From: Acidobacteriota bacterium
Lineage (GTDB): Bacteria > Acidobacteriota > Blastocatellia > Pyrinomonadales > Pyrinomonadaceae
Direction: 5' to 3'
NCBI GenBank assembly: GCA_003385635.1
Contig: QQUY01000001.1
Span: 682,001 to 746,000, forward strand
DNA: 64,000 nt
Shown here: piece after piece, positions 9,479-18,149 of the stretch
How the letters are laid out: the number at the start of each line of letters is the position of its first letter
Position numbering within the stretch: the first letter of the stretch is position 1
Translations under genes and position numbers: made by a program
The notes under the pieces: generated by a model
What the model was told of the DNA's origin: nothing
Databases searched by the model: none
What the model saw: the letters and a program-made list of their open reading frames with translations, nothing else

Positions 9479-11848
9479 CTATTTCTTAAGTACAACGATC
9501 GTGGCGCCGTTGCCGCCTTCGTTCTGAGGTGCGAAGCCGAAGCTCTCCACATGCGGGTGGCCTTTCAGGATCTGATGCACCGCGTTCTTCAGGGCTCCCG
9601 TGCCGAAGCCGTGGATTATCCGAACCGAATCGAGCCGTCCCATATACGATTCATCGAGGAACCGGTCCACATCGACTTCCGCGTCCAGCGTCGTCTTGCC
9701 GATAAGGTTCAGCTCGCGAGCGATGTCTTTGGAAGCCGCTTCGTCTACGGCTTTTCCGGCGCCGGCATCACGTTTCGCTTTCTTCGGCGAACAAGACGCG
9801 ACCCGCTGGAGGTCCGCGAGTTCCTGCCGCATGCGCATCGAGCCGACCATGACCTCCGCTTCTTCGCCGTCTATCTTCTCGACCTTTCCGACGGTCCCAA
9901 ACCGTTTTAACAAGACCTCCGAGCCTTCCTCGATCGGTTTCTCGACCTCCTTAACTTCCGCCGAGGGCTTCGGCGATTCTTCCGTCCTGCCGGTCGCCGC
10001 GGCGGCCTTCTTCTTCAGCGCCGACTTCTTTGCGGCCAGTTCTTTTTCAGCCTTCTTGCGTTCCTTTCTGTCCTCGATCGATTTGAGGATTTCTTTCGAG
10101 TTCTTTTCGAAGTCGCGGACGAGTTCGAGCACCTTCTTCTCAAACTCGGCACGGCGAAGCCTTTCTTTCTGGTGAAATTCGACATCCAGGCCGGCATATC
10201 TCTCGGCGACCGCCTCGCGTTCTTCTTCCAGCGCGACTCTCAGATCCTCAGCCTGTTTTGTCTCTGCCTGGAGCTTGTGAAGATAGCTTTCGGCCTCGCG
10301 GGATGCGTCTTTAAGATTTTCTCTCGCTTTCGCGACGATCTCGTCGCCGATGCCAAAACGATTCGCCATCTCCAGTCCTGACGATGCGCCCGCGATTCCT
10401 GTCAAAAGCCTGTAAGTCGGTTCGAGGGTCTTCTCATTGAACTCAACCGATGCGTTTATCACGGCCTCGTCGTTTGCCGCATAGATCTTCAGCCCCTTGT
10501 AGTGAGTCGAAGCGATCACGTGCGATCCTTTGTTCCGAAAATGATCGACTATCGCTACGCCAAGTGCGGAACCCTCTTCGGGATCTGTTCCGGTACCTAC
10601 CTCATCCAGAAGCACAAGCGCGGGCATCTCGGCATCGTCGATCATTTCGGCGATGTTCGAGATATGGGAAGAGAATGTTGAAAGATTCGCCGCGATCGAC
10701 TGCCTGTCGCCGATGTCCGCGGCGATAGAAGCATAGAACGGAACCGAAGCACTCTCGGCTGGAACCGGCAGTCCTGAAACACCCATCATTGAAAGGAGTC
10801 CCGCGGTCTTAAGCACGACAGTCTTTCCGCCGGCATTGGCACCGGAGATGATCATCACCGGATGTTCCGAAGACAGGCGCAAAGAAACAGGGACGATCTC
10901 GCCGTTTGATCTGCGCAGCCCGTCTTCGAGAAGCGGATGTCTTGCCTCTTCAAGATTGAGAACGCCGTCGTCGCTGATCTTCGGTACGACTGCCGAGAAG
11001 CCTTTCGCGAACTCGGACTTGGCATTCAAAACGTCGAGTTCCGTCACTGCCTCGATTGCGAGCTCTATCAGCGTATACCTTTCTCTCAAGCCATCGGCTA
11101 TCTCGAACAGTATCCTGAGGATCTCCTGTTCCTCTTTCGCCCGGAGAGTTTGCAGTTCGTTGTTCGCCTCGATCGCTTCAAGAGGCTCGATGAAGACCGT
11201 TGCGCCGGATGACGATGCTCCGTGCGCGACGCCGCTGACCTTGCCCTTGAAGTCTGATTTGACCGGGATAACGAACCGGTCGTTGCGGACTGTGACAATG
11301 TCGTCCTGCACGGCGTCGCCCCGGCTCCGCATTATTCCCTCGAGGGTCCTCGTCAGATTCGCGCGCTGGGACGCGATCTCGCGGCGAATGCGCTGAAGCT
11401 CGGAAGATGCTGAGTCATCAAGCTGGCCGTCCGGAAGTATCTTTCGGGTGATGTCCGACGCGACGGAAGATAGCTCGGGATTGATCTGAAGAACTATGGA
11501 CCACAGCTCAGGAGCGTCTGCCTGATGTTCGCCGATCAGAGAGCGTACCTCGACTGCCTGGCGCATTATCGAAGCGAGATCCCGAAGCTCCAGCGGCTCA
11601 AGTAATGTGTCTTTGATACGAAGCCGCTTCATAGGCTCCGCTGGATCCTTGATTCCCGAAAATCTCCAACGAACGTCCTCATTCCTAAGCGAGATCGCTT
11701 CCTGCAGGAGGTTGAGATCTCGGTCAAGGTCCAGGCGATTGCTTCTCGGTTCGAGGCTCAGGACACGCTTCCGCCCCATCGGCGTCTGCGCATTGCCAGA
11801 GACGAGGTCAAGTAGCTTCTCGAATTGGAGGGTTTCGATGGAGAACAT
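9479..11848 (-). CDS. mutS2: Endonuclease MutS2
   Basis: MutS2 is the MutS paralogue lacking a mismatch-recognition domain. It binds branched DNA and suppresses homologous recombination, and is also linked to collided-ribosome rescue in Firmicutes. The 789-aa protein has the N-terminal core/lever region, an ABC-type ATPase with Walker A GANAGGKT at about 335-342, Walker B LVLLDEVGTGTDP and the STHYKGLK switch. A long Lys/Glu-rich coiled coil (around 520-640) follows, then a C-terminal Smr nuclease domain (last 75 residues) with LNLIG and HGFGTGALK. Length and domain order are typical. It is upstream of dnaG and rpoD on the same strand, separated from dnaG by a 259-bp repeat spacer. Confidence 0.95.
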   Translation of the reverse strand: MFSIETLQFEKLLDLVSGNAQTPMGRKRVLSLEPRSNRLDLDRDLNLLQEAISLRNEDVRWRFSGIKDPAEPMKRLRIKDTLLEPLELRDLASIMRQAVEVRSLIGEHQADAPELWSIVLQINPELSSVASDITRKILPDGQLDDSASSELQRIRREIASQRANLTRTLEGIMRSRGDAVQDDIVTVRNDRFVIPVKSDFKGKVSGVAHGASSSGATVFIEPLEAIEANNELQTLRAKEEQEILRILFEIADGLRERYTLIELAIEAVTELDVLNAKSEFAKGFSAVVPKISDDGVLNLEEARHPLLEDGLRRSNGEIVPVSLRLSSEHPVMIISGANAGGKTVVLKTAGLLSMMGVSGLPVPAESASVPFYASIAADIGDRQSIAANLSTFSSHISNIAEMIDDAEMPALVLLDEVGTGTDPEEGSALGVAIVDHFRNKGSHVIASTHYKGLKIYAANDEAVINASVEFNEKTLEPTYRLLTGIAGASSGLEMANRFGIGDEIVAKARENLKDASREAESYLHKLQAETKQAEDLRVALEEEREAVAERYAGLDVEFHQKERLRRAEFEKKVLELVRDFEKNSKEILKSIEDRKERKKAEKELAAKKSALKKKAAAATGRTEESPKPSAEVKEVEKPIEEGSEVLLKRFGTVGKVEKIDGEEAEVMVGSMRMRQELADLQRVASCSPKKAKRDAGAGKAVDEAASKDIARELNLIGKTTLDAEVDVDRFLDESYMGRLDSVRIIHGFGTGALKNAVHQILKGHPHVESFGFAPQNEGGNGATIVVLKK

Positions 11849-12190
11849 CAGGATTCAGGTTTCATGTGTCACGGATCATGTATCAGTGAGCAGTGAGCAG
11901 TGAGCAGTGAGCAGCAAGCAGTGAGCAGTAAGCAGTGAGCAGAAAGCAGTTTAGAGCAGCGCTTGCGCTGCGAAAGGCGTGCGAAGCACGGCTCATCGGG
12001 AAAAAAAAGTAGCCTGTTTAGAGCAGCGCTTGCGCTGCAATCGAATGACTGAGAACTGAGCGATGAAGTTGACTTTGATCTGACGCGCCGTTTCCATTCC
12101 TCAATTCTCAATTTTCAATTCTCACCTTCGCTTAGCTCAATGCACGCGAGACGCGTGCCCTCCGACGCATCACTCATTACTCATCACCCA
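11849..12190. repeat. Repeat-filled spacer (TGAGCAG array and copy A of a direct repeat)
   Basis: No gene is seen here. Positions 11885-11950 hold about seven 9-bp TGAGCAG/TGAGCAGTG units. The hairpin GCAGCGCTTGCGCTGC occurs twice (near 11955 and 12022). Positions 12016-12166 are copy A of a 150-165 bp direct repeat whose copy B is at 12563-12727, on the other side of the DUF427 gene. The end of the spacer (TGATGAGTAATGAG-like units) runs into the DUF427 stop codon. Confidence 0.85.
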
Positions 12191-12472
12191 TTACTCTCTC
12201 ACCTCAACTCCCTTCCAAAACGCTACGCGGTTGCGTATGTTCTCCGCGTCGGGCTTAGGGTCGGGGTAGTACCAAGCGGCGTCCGGGTTGGTTTCCCCGT
12301 CGACCTCGATCGAATAGTAGCTGGCCGTACCTTTCCAACCGCAAAACGAGGTCGTCTCGCTTGGCTTGAAATGATCTTTGACGATCGAATCGGCCGGAAA
12401 GTAATGATTGTTCTCAACGACGACCGTGTCGTTGCTTTCCGCGATAGTTTTTCCGTTCCAGATGGCTTTCAT
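12191..12472 (-). CDS. DUF427 domain-containing protein
   Basis: The 93-aa protein matches the small all-beta DUF427 family: MKAIWNGKTIAES, then NNHYFP, then the highly conserved TSFCGWKGTASYYSIEVDG and NPDAAWYYPDPKP blocks. The biochemical role is unknown. Its last codons (VEVRE-stop) merge into TGATGAGTAATGAG-like repeat DNA, and near-identical 150-bp repeats flank it in direct orientation (12016-12166 and 12563-12727). The gene therefore lies in a repeat-bounded cassette of about 700 bp. Confidence 0.9.
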   Translation of the reverse strand: MKAIWNGKTIAESNDTVVVENNHYFPADSIVKDHFKPSETTSFCGWKGTASYYSIEVDGETNPDAAWYYPDPKPDAENIRNRVAFWKGVEVRE

Positions 12473-12745
12473 ATTCTTAGTGAATCGTTAATCGTAAATG
12501 GTGAAATGTGAATTTGAACTGTGAATCGTAAATCGCAAATGGTGAATCGTGAATTGTGCGCCGTTTAGAGCAGCTCTTGCGCTGCAATCGAAGTACTGAG
12601 GGCTGAGTACTGAAGACTGAGCGAAGAAGTTGATTTTGGTATGACGCCCCGTTTCGATCCCTCAATTTTCAATTCTCAATTCTCACCTTTGCTTCGCTCA
12701 ATGCACACGGGACGCGTGCGGTCCGACCTTCCCACCACTAACTGC
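12473..12745. repeat. Repeat spacer with GTGAATCGTAAATC units and copy B of a direct repeat
   Basis: Positions 12478-12560 hold degenerate GTGAATCGTAAATC units. Positions 12563-12727 are copy B of the direct repeat found at 12016-12166: the TTTAGAGCAGC hairpin, CTGAGxACTGAG units, TCAATTCTCAATTTTCAATT units and a GCGTGCxxTCCGAC end. TTAGTGG/GCTCACCGCTCAC units then enter the 3' end of the next gene. Confidence 0.85.
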
Positions 12746-13159
12746 TTACAGCTCACCGCTCACTCCATCGACAAAGCGGCTTCGAACTTCCGGCGTAGGA
12801 ATCATGCACTGGTCCTTCTTGCCGAACAGCCTGTACCGATACTTTGCAAACAGCTTGTAAAAGAAATCCCTGATAGGGCGCGGGACGATGATGAACACAT
12901 ACAGCGCCGGCCAAAGCCCGTCAAGACGTTTCGCGATCCGCAGGGCGGCGGTCGAGAAAACGAAAACCTCGCCATCCTCGACTAAAACGACCGAATCCGT
13001 CTTAGAACGATCGATCTCCTTTTCTTCAAGCAGACCAGATGCAAACTCCGACTGCAAAGGCGCGAACTTGAAATACCCTGCTTTGTCTCGGTTGATAATG
13101 AAGCTCACCGATGAGTTGCAGAAGTTACACACACCATCAAAGAGGACCGTCCCGTTCAT
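12746..13159 (-). CDS. DCC1-like thiol-disulfide oxidoreductase family protein (DUF393)
   Basis: The 137-aa protein begins MNGTVLFDGVCNFCNSSVSF, the hallmark DGxCxxC motif of the DUF393/DCC family (thioredoxin-like; YuxK relatives). It continues with the FAPLQSEFA and SVVLVEDGEVFVFSTAALRIAKRL blocks and a hydrophobic stretch (ALYVFIIVPRPIRDFFY) typical of the family. A redox role is inferred from the CxxC. The last five residues (VSGEL) and the stop codon are encoded by GTGAGCGGTGAGCTGTAAGC, which is the TGAGCAG repeat family, so the natural C-terminus may have been altered by repeat expansion. Confidence 0.9.
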   Translation of the reverse strand: MNGTVLFDGVCNFCNSSVSFIINRDKAGYFKFAPLQSEFASGLLEEKEIDRSKTDSVVLVEDGEVFVFSTAALRIAKRLDGLWPALYVFIIVPRPIRDFFYKLFAKYRYRLFGKKDQCMIPTPEVRSRFVDGVSGEL

Positions 13160-13290
13160 AAAGATATGGTAAACAGTCCGCCGCGATTGGCAAGGTACGA
13201 AGGTGCTTTATCTTTGGGCTTTTCAAGAAGAAACAATTTGCTCTATACTTCGTAGAAATCAAAACCTCAGTTTCTATCCGCGAAAAAGTT

Positions 13291-14934
13291 ATGAACAGAG
13301 AAATCTCGCGAGCATTGCTCGCCTTGATGTGTGTCCTGACTTTCTCCATCGCAGCTTCGGCTCAGGTGGGTTCGTACGCGATCACCAATGCAAAGATCGT
13401 AACGGTGTCAGGCTCGGTTATTGAAAAGGGCACTGTCGTGATCCGCAATGGTCTGATCGAGTCGGTCGGATCAAGCGTAAGGGTTCCGGCAGATGCGAAG
13501 GTCCTTGACGGAGAAGGAATGACGGTCTATCCCGGATTGATCGACGCAAACTCTTCTCTCGGGATTCCTCCGACGCCACCAAGGCAGCAGGGAGGGGCAT
13601 CGTCACAGAACAATGACGACGCCTCGCTTTCGAAGTATCCGGAAGGTCTGCGTCCTGAAGAAATGGTGGCCTCAAAACTCAAGGCTGGCGAAGCCCAGTT
13701 CTCGAACCAGAGGAACGCCGGCTTCACGACCGTCCTAACGATCGAGGACAATGGCATTTTTAACGGCCAGTCGGCAGTGATTAACCTCGCCGGAGATTCA
13801 GCCGCGTCGATGATCCTTCGTTCGCCGTGGGCACAGCACGTGTCTTTCAGGACGCTCAGAGGCGGTGAGTTTCCGACATCTTTGATGGGAACGTTTGCGG
13901 CGCTTCGCCAGATGTTCCTCGATGCAAAACGCCACGAGAAGATCCTCAGGATGTACGAGGAAGATCCGAGAGGTATGAAGCGGCCCGACGAAAACGTCTC
14001 ACTTGAAGCACTCATCCCGATCATCAATGGCGAACAGGCGATCGTATTCAACGTGAATTCAGAGCGTGAGATAGTACGGGCTCTCGACCTTGCAAAGGAG
14101 TTCGGGTTGAAGGCGTACATCTCCGGCGGACAGGAAGCGTGGAAGGTCGCCGGACGTCTTAAAGATCAGGATGTCCCTGTGCTTTTGTCGCTCGATTTTC
14201 CGAAACGCACGCTCACGGAACACAAGGAAGCCGAGCCGGAGCCGCTCGACACTTTACGTCTTCGCGCAAATGTCCCGAAGAATCCCTCGAAGCTCAAGGC
14301 GGCGGGCGTGAAGTTCGCTTTCCACACGGGTGAGCTGAAGAACATGAAGGAGTATTTCGCAAACGCCCGGCAAGCAGTCGAGAACGGCTTGTCCGAATCG
14401 GACGCGATCCGTGCAATGACGCTTTCAGCTGCGGAGATATTCGGCGTCGAAAAGCAGACTGGTTCGGTCGAAGAGGGAAAGATAGCGAATCTTGTAGTGG
14501 TCAAGGGAGATCTTCTTGACGAAAAATCCACGGTCAGCCACGTTTTTGTTGACGGCAAAGAGTTCGAGATGCCCAAGAAGCCCGAACGGCCTGCTTCCGG
14601 ACCTGGCGGGGCTGCGGCGATCGGAACTCCGGCAAATGTTGCGGGGACCTGGAACCTCACGATCGAACCTCCGGGCCAGACGATCGGGGCCACGCTTGTA
14701 CTTACCCAACAGGGCGGGATCATCGAAGGCACGCTTTCATCAGACGTTTTTCCGTCAACACCTATCCGAGACGGCAAGGCCACACCGCAGGGCTTCACTT
14801 TCCTGGTGACAGTTTCGGCAGGTGGTACCGAGCTCGATGTCTCGTTTGACGGACGAGTCACTGGCAATCAGGTCGAAGGTACGGTCGATACGCCGCAAGG
14901 GCCCGCGGTCTTCAGCGGTACGCGCACTCCGTAA
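13291..14934 (+). CDS. Exported amidohydrolase-family protein lacking the HxH metal motif
   Basis: The 547-aa product has a signal peptide (cleavage near SAQV, residue 25). It shares the fold markers of imidazolonepropionase-like amidohydrolases (ITNAKIVTVSG, GLIESVG, GMTVYPGLIDA) and the C-terminal GSVEEGKIANLVVVKGDLL return strand. Where active enzymes have PGxIDxHxH it reads PGLIDANSS, so the first two metal ligands are missing. A beta-rich C-terminal domain of about 100 residues (GTWNLTIEPPGQ to FSGTR) is added after the barrel. It is the first of three consecutive related genes on the plus strand; the third (16494) is its closer relative and also lacks HxH, while the middle one is intact. 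A periplasmic role, perhaps in complex with the middle protein, is an inference. Confidence 0.85.
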   Translation: MNREISRALLALMCVLTFSIAASAQVGSYAITNAKIVTVSGSVIEKGTVVIRNGLIESVGSSVRVPADAKVLDGEGMTVYPGLIDANSSLGIPPTPPRQQGGASSQNNDDASLSKYPEGLRPEEMVASKLKAGEAQFSNQRNAGFTTVLTIEDNGIFNGQSAVINLAGDSAASMILRSPWAQHVSFRTLRGGEFPTSLMGTFAALRQMFLDAKRHEKILRMYEEDPRGMKRPDENVSLEALIPIINGEQAIVFNVNSEREIVRALDLAKEFGLKAYISGGQEAWKVAGRLKDQDVPVLLSLDFPKRTLTEHKEAEPEPLDTLRLRANVPKNPSKLKAAGVKFAFHTGELKNMKEYFANARQAVENGLSESDAIRAMTLSAAEIFGVEKQTGSVEEGKIANLVVVKGDLLDEKSTVSHVFVDGKEFEMPKKPERPASGPGGAAAIGTPANVAGTWNLTIEPPGQTIGATLVLTQQGGIIEGTLSSDVFPSTPIRDGKATPQGFTFLVTVSAGGTELDVSFDGRVTGNQVEGTVDTPQGPAVFSGTRTP

Positions 14935-14967
14935 GGGTTAATTAGATTCAGGACCAATTGAACCGAA

Positions 14968-16389
14968 ATGAGAAAAGAAATTACTCGTAGATTGAGATTT
15001 GCCTCTGTCGGCCTGGCACTGGCCGCGCTGTTGGTTACGGGCGTCTTCGCCCAGAACGGGACCGACGTGTTGATCAAAAACGCTACAGTGCTGACGGCGG
15101 CTAAAGGAAAGCTTGAGAATACCGATATCCTTATCAAGGACGGAAAGATCTCGAAGATTGGAAAGAATATTCGTGCGGCGGACGCCAAAGTCTTCGACGC
15201 GACTGGAAAGTTCGTGTCCCCCGGCATCATCGACTGCCACTCGCACGCGATGCTCGATGCGATCAACGAGTTCTCGTACGCGGTCACGTCGATGGCGAGG
15301 ATCCGCGACGTGCTCGACACGACGGACGTCACGATCTACAGAGCTCTTGCGGGCGGTGTCACATCCGCAAATCTGCTCCACGGGTCGGCGAATCCGATCG
15401 GCGGACAGAACACCGTCGTCAAGTTCAAATACGGCCGTCCCATGGAGGAGTTCCTGTTTCCAGGCGCGCTTCCCGGAATCAAGTTCGCCCTCGGAGAAAA
15501 CGTTAAACGCGCCAACTCGAACGTCCAGCCGGGACAATCAAGAAGGTATCCGGCAACGCGAATGGGGACGATGGAGGTGATCCGGGACGCGTTCATACGT
15601 GCGAAGGATTACAAGCAGAAGTGGGAAGACTTCCGCGCGGGGAAAACGAAGATCGAGCCGCGAAGAGATCTTGAGCTGGAGCCGCTCGTAGAGGTGCTCG
15701 AAGGAAAAAGGCTTGTACACGCACACGGTTACAGGTCGGACGAACACCTGAACCTGATGCTGATCGCGGACGAGTTCGGATTCAAGGTCGCGACGCTGCA
15801 GCACGGGCTTGAGGCTTACAAGATCGCTCCCGAGATCGCCCAGCGCGGAACGGGCGTGTCGATCTTTGTCGATTATTGGGGTTACAAGCTCGAAGCTTAC
15901 GACACGATCCCGTACAACGCCTATATCCTTTGGAAGAACGGTGTGGTCGTTTCACTGAACTCCGATTCGGGCGAACGAATCCGAAGGCTGAATCTCGATG
16001 CGGCCAAGACGATGAAGTACGGCGGTGTACCCGAGGAAGAGGCTTTGAAAATGATCACGCTGAACCCGGCCAAACAGCTCGGTATTGACAAGCGAACCGG
16101 GTCGATCGAGGTCGGCAAAGACGCCGATGTCGTCATTTGGAGCGGCCATCCGTTCAGTCCTTATTCGCACGTCGAAACGACGATGGTAGACGGCGAGGTC
16201 TTCTTCGACCGAAAACAGGACATCGCGAAAAGAAGCGAGCTAAAGGCTGAAAGGGAAAGCCTCGAAAAGCTGGATGCAAACCTTCCTCCGAGCAAGCGCG
16301 GCAAGAAAGATGCTGCTAAGAAGGAAGACGAAGATGAGGAAAAGACGCCCGATGCGGATCCTGATCCGACCGAAGGAGGGAACCGATGA
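14968..16389 (+). CDS. Exported amidohydrolase (imidazolonepropionase-like), intact metal site
   Basis: The 473-aa protein has a signal peptide (to about VFAQ, residue 29), then VLIKNATVLTAAKGK and the conserved SPGIIDCHSHAM, whose HSH supplies two metal ligands. Further histidines lie in LVHAHGYRSDEH and ATLQHGLE, and the acidic ligand is in SLNSDSGER. The tail is strongly charged (SKRGKKDAAKKEDEDEEK). Such proteins hydrolyse cyclic amides or dipeptides; the substrate is not evident. It is 33 bp downstream of a related amidohydrolase and about 100 bp upstream of another, so the three probably form one operon. Confidence 0.9.
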   Translation: MRKEITRRLRFASVGLALAALLVTGVFAQNGTDVLIKNATVLTAAKGKLENTDILIKDGKISKIGKNIRAADAKVFDATGKFVSPGIIDCHSHAMLDAINEFSYAVTSMARIRDVLDTTDVTIYRALAGGVTSANLLHGSANPIGGQNTVVKFKYGRPMEEFLFPGALPGIKFALGENVKRANSNVQPGQSRRYPATRMGTMEVIRDAFIRAKDYKQKWEDFRAGKTKIEPRRDLELEPLVEVLEGKRLVHAHGYRSDEHLNLMLIADEFGFKVATLQHGLEAYKIAPEIAQRGTGVSIFVDYWGYKLEAYDTIPYNAYILWKNGVVVSLNSDSGERIRRLNLDAAKTMKYGGVPEEEALKMITLNPAKQLGIDKRTGSIEVGKDADVVIWSGHPFSPYSHVETTMVDGEVFFDRKQDIAKRSELKAERESLEKLDANLPPSKRGKKDAAKKEDEDEEKTPDADPDPTEGGNR

Positions 16390-16493
16390 GAAAGGAGACA
16401 GGAGTCAGGAGACAGGAGTCATTACGGAACGCAGGCGTCCCGCCTGCAATGAGCGAAGCGAAAAAGGATTTGATCCCAGATCTCAGATTTCAA
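16390..16493. repeat. GGAGACAGGAGTC repeat and REP-like hairpin
   Basis: Between the second and third amidohydrolase genes lie GAGACAGGAGTCAGGAGACA units (16391-16419) and the hairpin GCAGGCGTCCCGCCTGC (about 16432-16448) followed by AATGAGCGAAGCG. The same GAGACAGGAGA unit occurs inverted inside preT near 30005-30040. The third gene's frame is open through this block (a start at 16386 is possible), but the repeat is unlikely to be translated. Confidence 0.75.
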
Positions 16494-17849
16494 ATGAAGA
16501 ACACACGAATCATCTTGATTGGGCTTTTGGTACTCGCACTCTCGTCGTTTGTAGCGGCGCAGAACGGGCCGGCTGATCAGAATTTGACCGGGCGCACGGG
16601 TACATTTGCGATCACCGGCGCAAAGATAGTCACGGTGTCTGGAGCGGAAATCGCGAACGGCACGATCCTGATCCGCAATGGCAAGATCGCCGCCGTCGGA
16701 TCGAACGTATCAGTCCCGAGCGGAGCGGAGAAGATAGACGGAAACGGGCTCAGCGTGTACCCGGGAATGATCGACGCAGGTACGAACATGGGCCTTCTGG
16801 AGGTCGGCAACGGCGCGCGCGGAACGGTCGACGTCTCAGAAACAGGGGATGTGAATCCGAACGCCAAAGCTTTTCTCGGGATCAACCCTCACACGTCACA
16901 CATAAACGTCACACGCGTCAACGGAATTACTACCGTCATGTCGCTGCCCGTCGGAGGCTTGATATCAGGTCAGTCCGCGATCATCAATCTCAACGGATCG
17001 ACGCAGGCAGAGATGGCCGACGTCCCTGTCTACGCGCTGGTGATCAACTTCCCGACGATCAGTACGTTTGCCGGATTCAACCCATTTACCGGACCGAGAA
17101 CCATCAACTTCAACCAAGCGGTGAAAAGGCGCGACGATCGCGTGAAGGAGATAAAGGACATCTTCGAGGCGGCAAAGCAGTACGCGAACGCGCACGAAGC
17201 GTATGCGAAGGACAATTCGCTGCCGTATCCGGAAACGGACCTTAAGATGGCAGCGATGGTGCCGTATGTTCGCGGCGAGAAGCCGATCGTGTTCTTCGCC
17301 CAGCGCTCGCGGGATATCCGCGCTGTGTTGAAGTTTGTAGAGGAAATGAAGGTAAAGGGGATCATCTACGGCGGAGGCGAGGCTTGGGAAGTTGCCGACG
17401 ACCTGAAAAAGCACGATGTGCCGGTGATCTATACCAGCGTTCACGACAACCCTTTCAACCAGGATGATCCTTATGACGCAAATTTCACGGCCCCGTCAAA
17501 GATGCAAAAGGCAGGCATAAAGTTCTGCATTTCGACCGGAGACAACGGGGCAAACGCCAGGGAACTTCCGTATCAGGCAGGCATGGCAGGAGCATTTGGA
17601 CTTTCGAAGGAAGATGCGCTCAAGAGCGTGACTCTGTTCCCGGCCGAGATCCTCGGTATCTCGGACCGGTACGGCTCGCTTGAGGAAGGGAAGGTTGCGA
17701 ACGTAGTAGTAACTGACGGCGATCTTCTGGACCCCAGAACTAACGTCAGGTATCTGTTCATCGAGGGAAGAATGCTTCCTCTTACCAGTCGGCACACGGA
17801 GTTCTTCGAGAGGTTCAAGGACAGGAAGGCCGCGGAAAGGGTGCCGTAG
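16494..17849 (+). CDS. Exported amidohydrolase-family protein lacking the HxH metal motif
   Basis: From ATG 16494 the 451-aa product begins MKNTRIILIGLLVLALSSF, a signal peptide ending near VAAQ. It parallels the 13291 product: ITGAKIVTVSGAEIANG, RNGKIAAVGSNV and GLSVYPGMIDAGTNMG, where HxH would be expected, so it also lacks the first two metal ligands. The C-terminal GSLEEGKVANVVVTDGDLL strand is conserved. The longer frame from 16386 overlaps the previous stop by 4 nt but translates a repeat before the signal peptide, so I prefer 16494. It is the last gene of the amidohydrolase group and is followed by repeats and a terminator. Confidence 0.85.
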   Translation: MKNTRIILIGLLVLALSSFVAAQNGPADQNLTGRTGTFAITGAKIVTVSGAEIANGTILIRNGKIAAVGSNVSVPSGAEKIDGNGLSVYPGMIDAGTNMGLLEVGNGARGTVDVSETGDVNPNAKAFLGINPHTSHINVTRVNGITTVMSLPVGGLISGQSAIINLNGSTQAEMADVPVYALVINFPTISTFAGFNPFTGPRTINFNQAVKRRDDRVKEIKDIFEAAKQYANAHEAYAKDNSLPYPETDLKMAAMVPYVRGEKPIVFFAQRSRDIRAVLKFVEEMKVKGIIYGGGEAWEVADDLKKHDVPVIYTSVHDNPFNQDDPYDANFTAPSKMQKAGIKFCISTGDNGANARELPYQAGMAGAFGLSKEDALKSVTLFPAEILGISDRYGSLEEGKVANVVVTDGDLLDPRTNVRYLFIEGRMLPLTSRHTEFFERFKDRKAAERVP

Positions 17850-17954
17850 GAGTGAGCGGCGAGCAGTGAGCGGTGAGCAGAGAAGAGTAGCGCGTGTGCG
17901 GCAAACATAGCTGTATAGAGCAGCGCTTGCGCTGCAATGAGAAAGGTAATTCCG

Positions 17955-17990
17955 AACGGCGAGGACTGTCCTCGCCGTTTTGCTTTTGTT
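17955..17990 (+). terminator. Strong intrinsic terminator of the amidohydrolase operon
   Basis: AACGGCGAGGAC (17955-17966) is an exact inverted match to GTCCTCGCCGTT (17968-17979), followed by TTGCTTTTGTTT. It lies about 105 bp after the last amidohydrolase gene, behind TGAGCGGTGAGC and GCAGCGCTTGCGCTGC repeats. Confidence 0.85.
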
Positions 17991-18006
17991 TACCCAATTT
18001 GTTTAG

Positions 18007-18055
18007 CCCACCCATTGATGGGTGGGACAACGAAACCCGCCCGTGAACGGGCGGG
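18007..18055. repeat. Two adjacent REP-like hairpins
   Basis: CCCACCCAT-TG-ATGGGTGGG (18007-18026) and CCCGCCCGT-GA-ACGGGCGGG (18036-18055) are perfect hairpins. They are further enclosed by TTTAGCCC and GGGCTAGA. They belong to the same style of GC stems with TAGCCC/GGGCTA flanks seen at 20.9-21.2 kb. Confidence 0.7.
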
Positions 18056-18149
18056 CTAGACCGAAGTGTGCCCGAACCAAACGGACGCAACTGACCTAGC
18101 TCTTCTAATCCTTTCACCTGTTGTCCAAGTGGTTTATGATGAACGGGTT

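Noticed and set aside
14166..14867. A 233-aa minus-strand frame
   Set aside because: It is antisense to the first amidohydrolase gene, whose signal peptide and conserved fold markers show the plus strand is coding.
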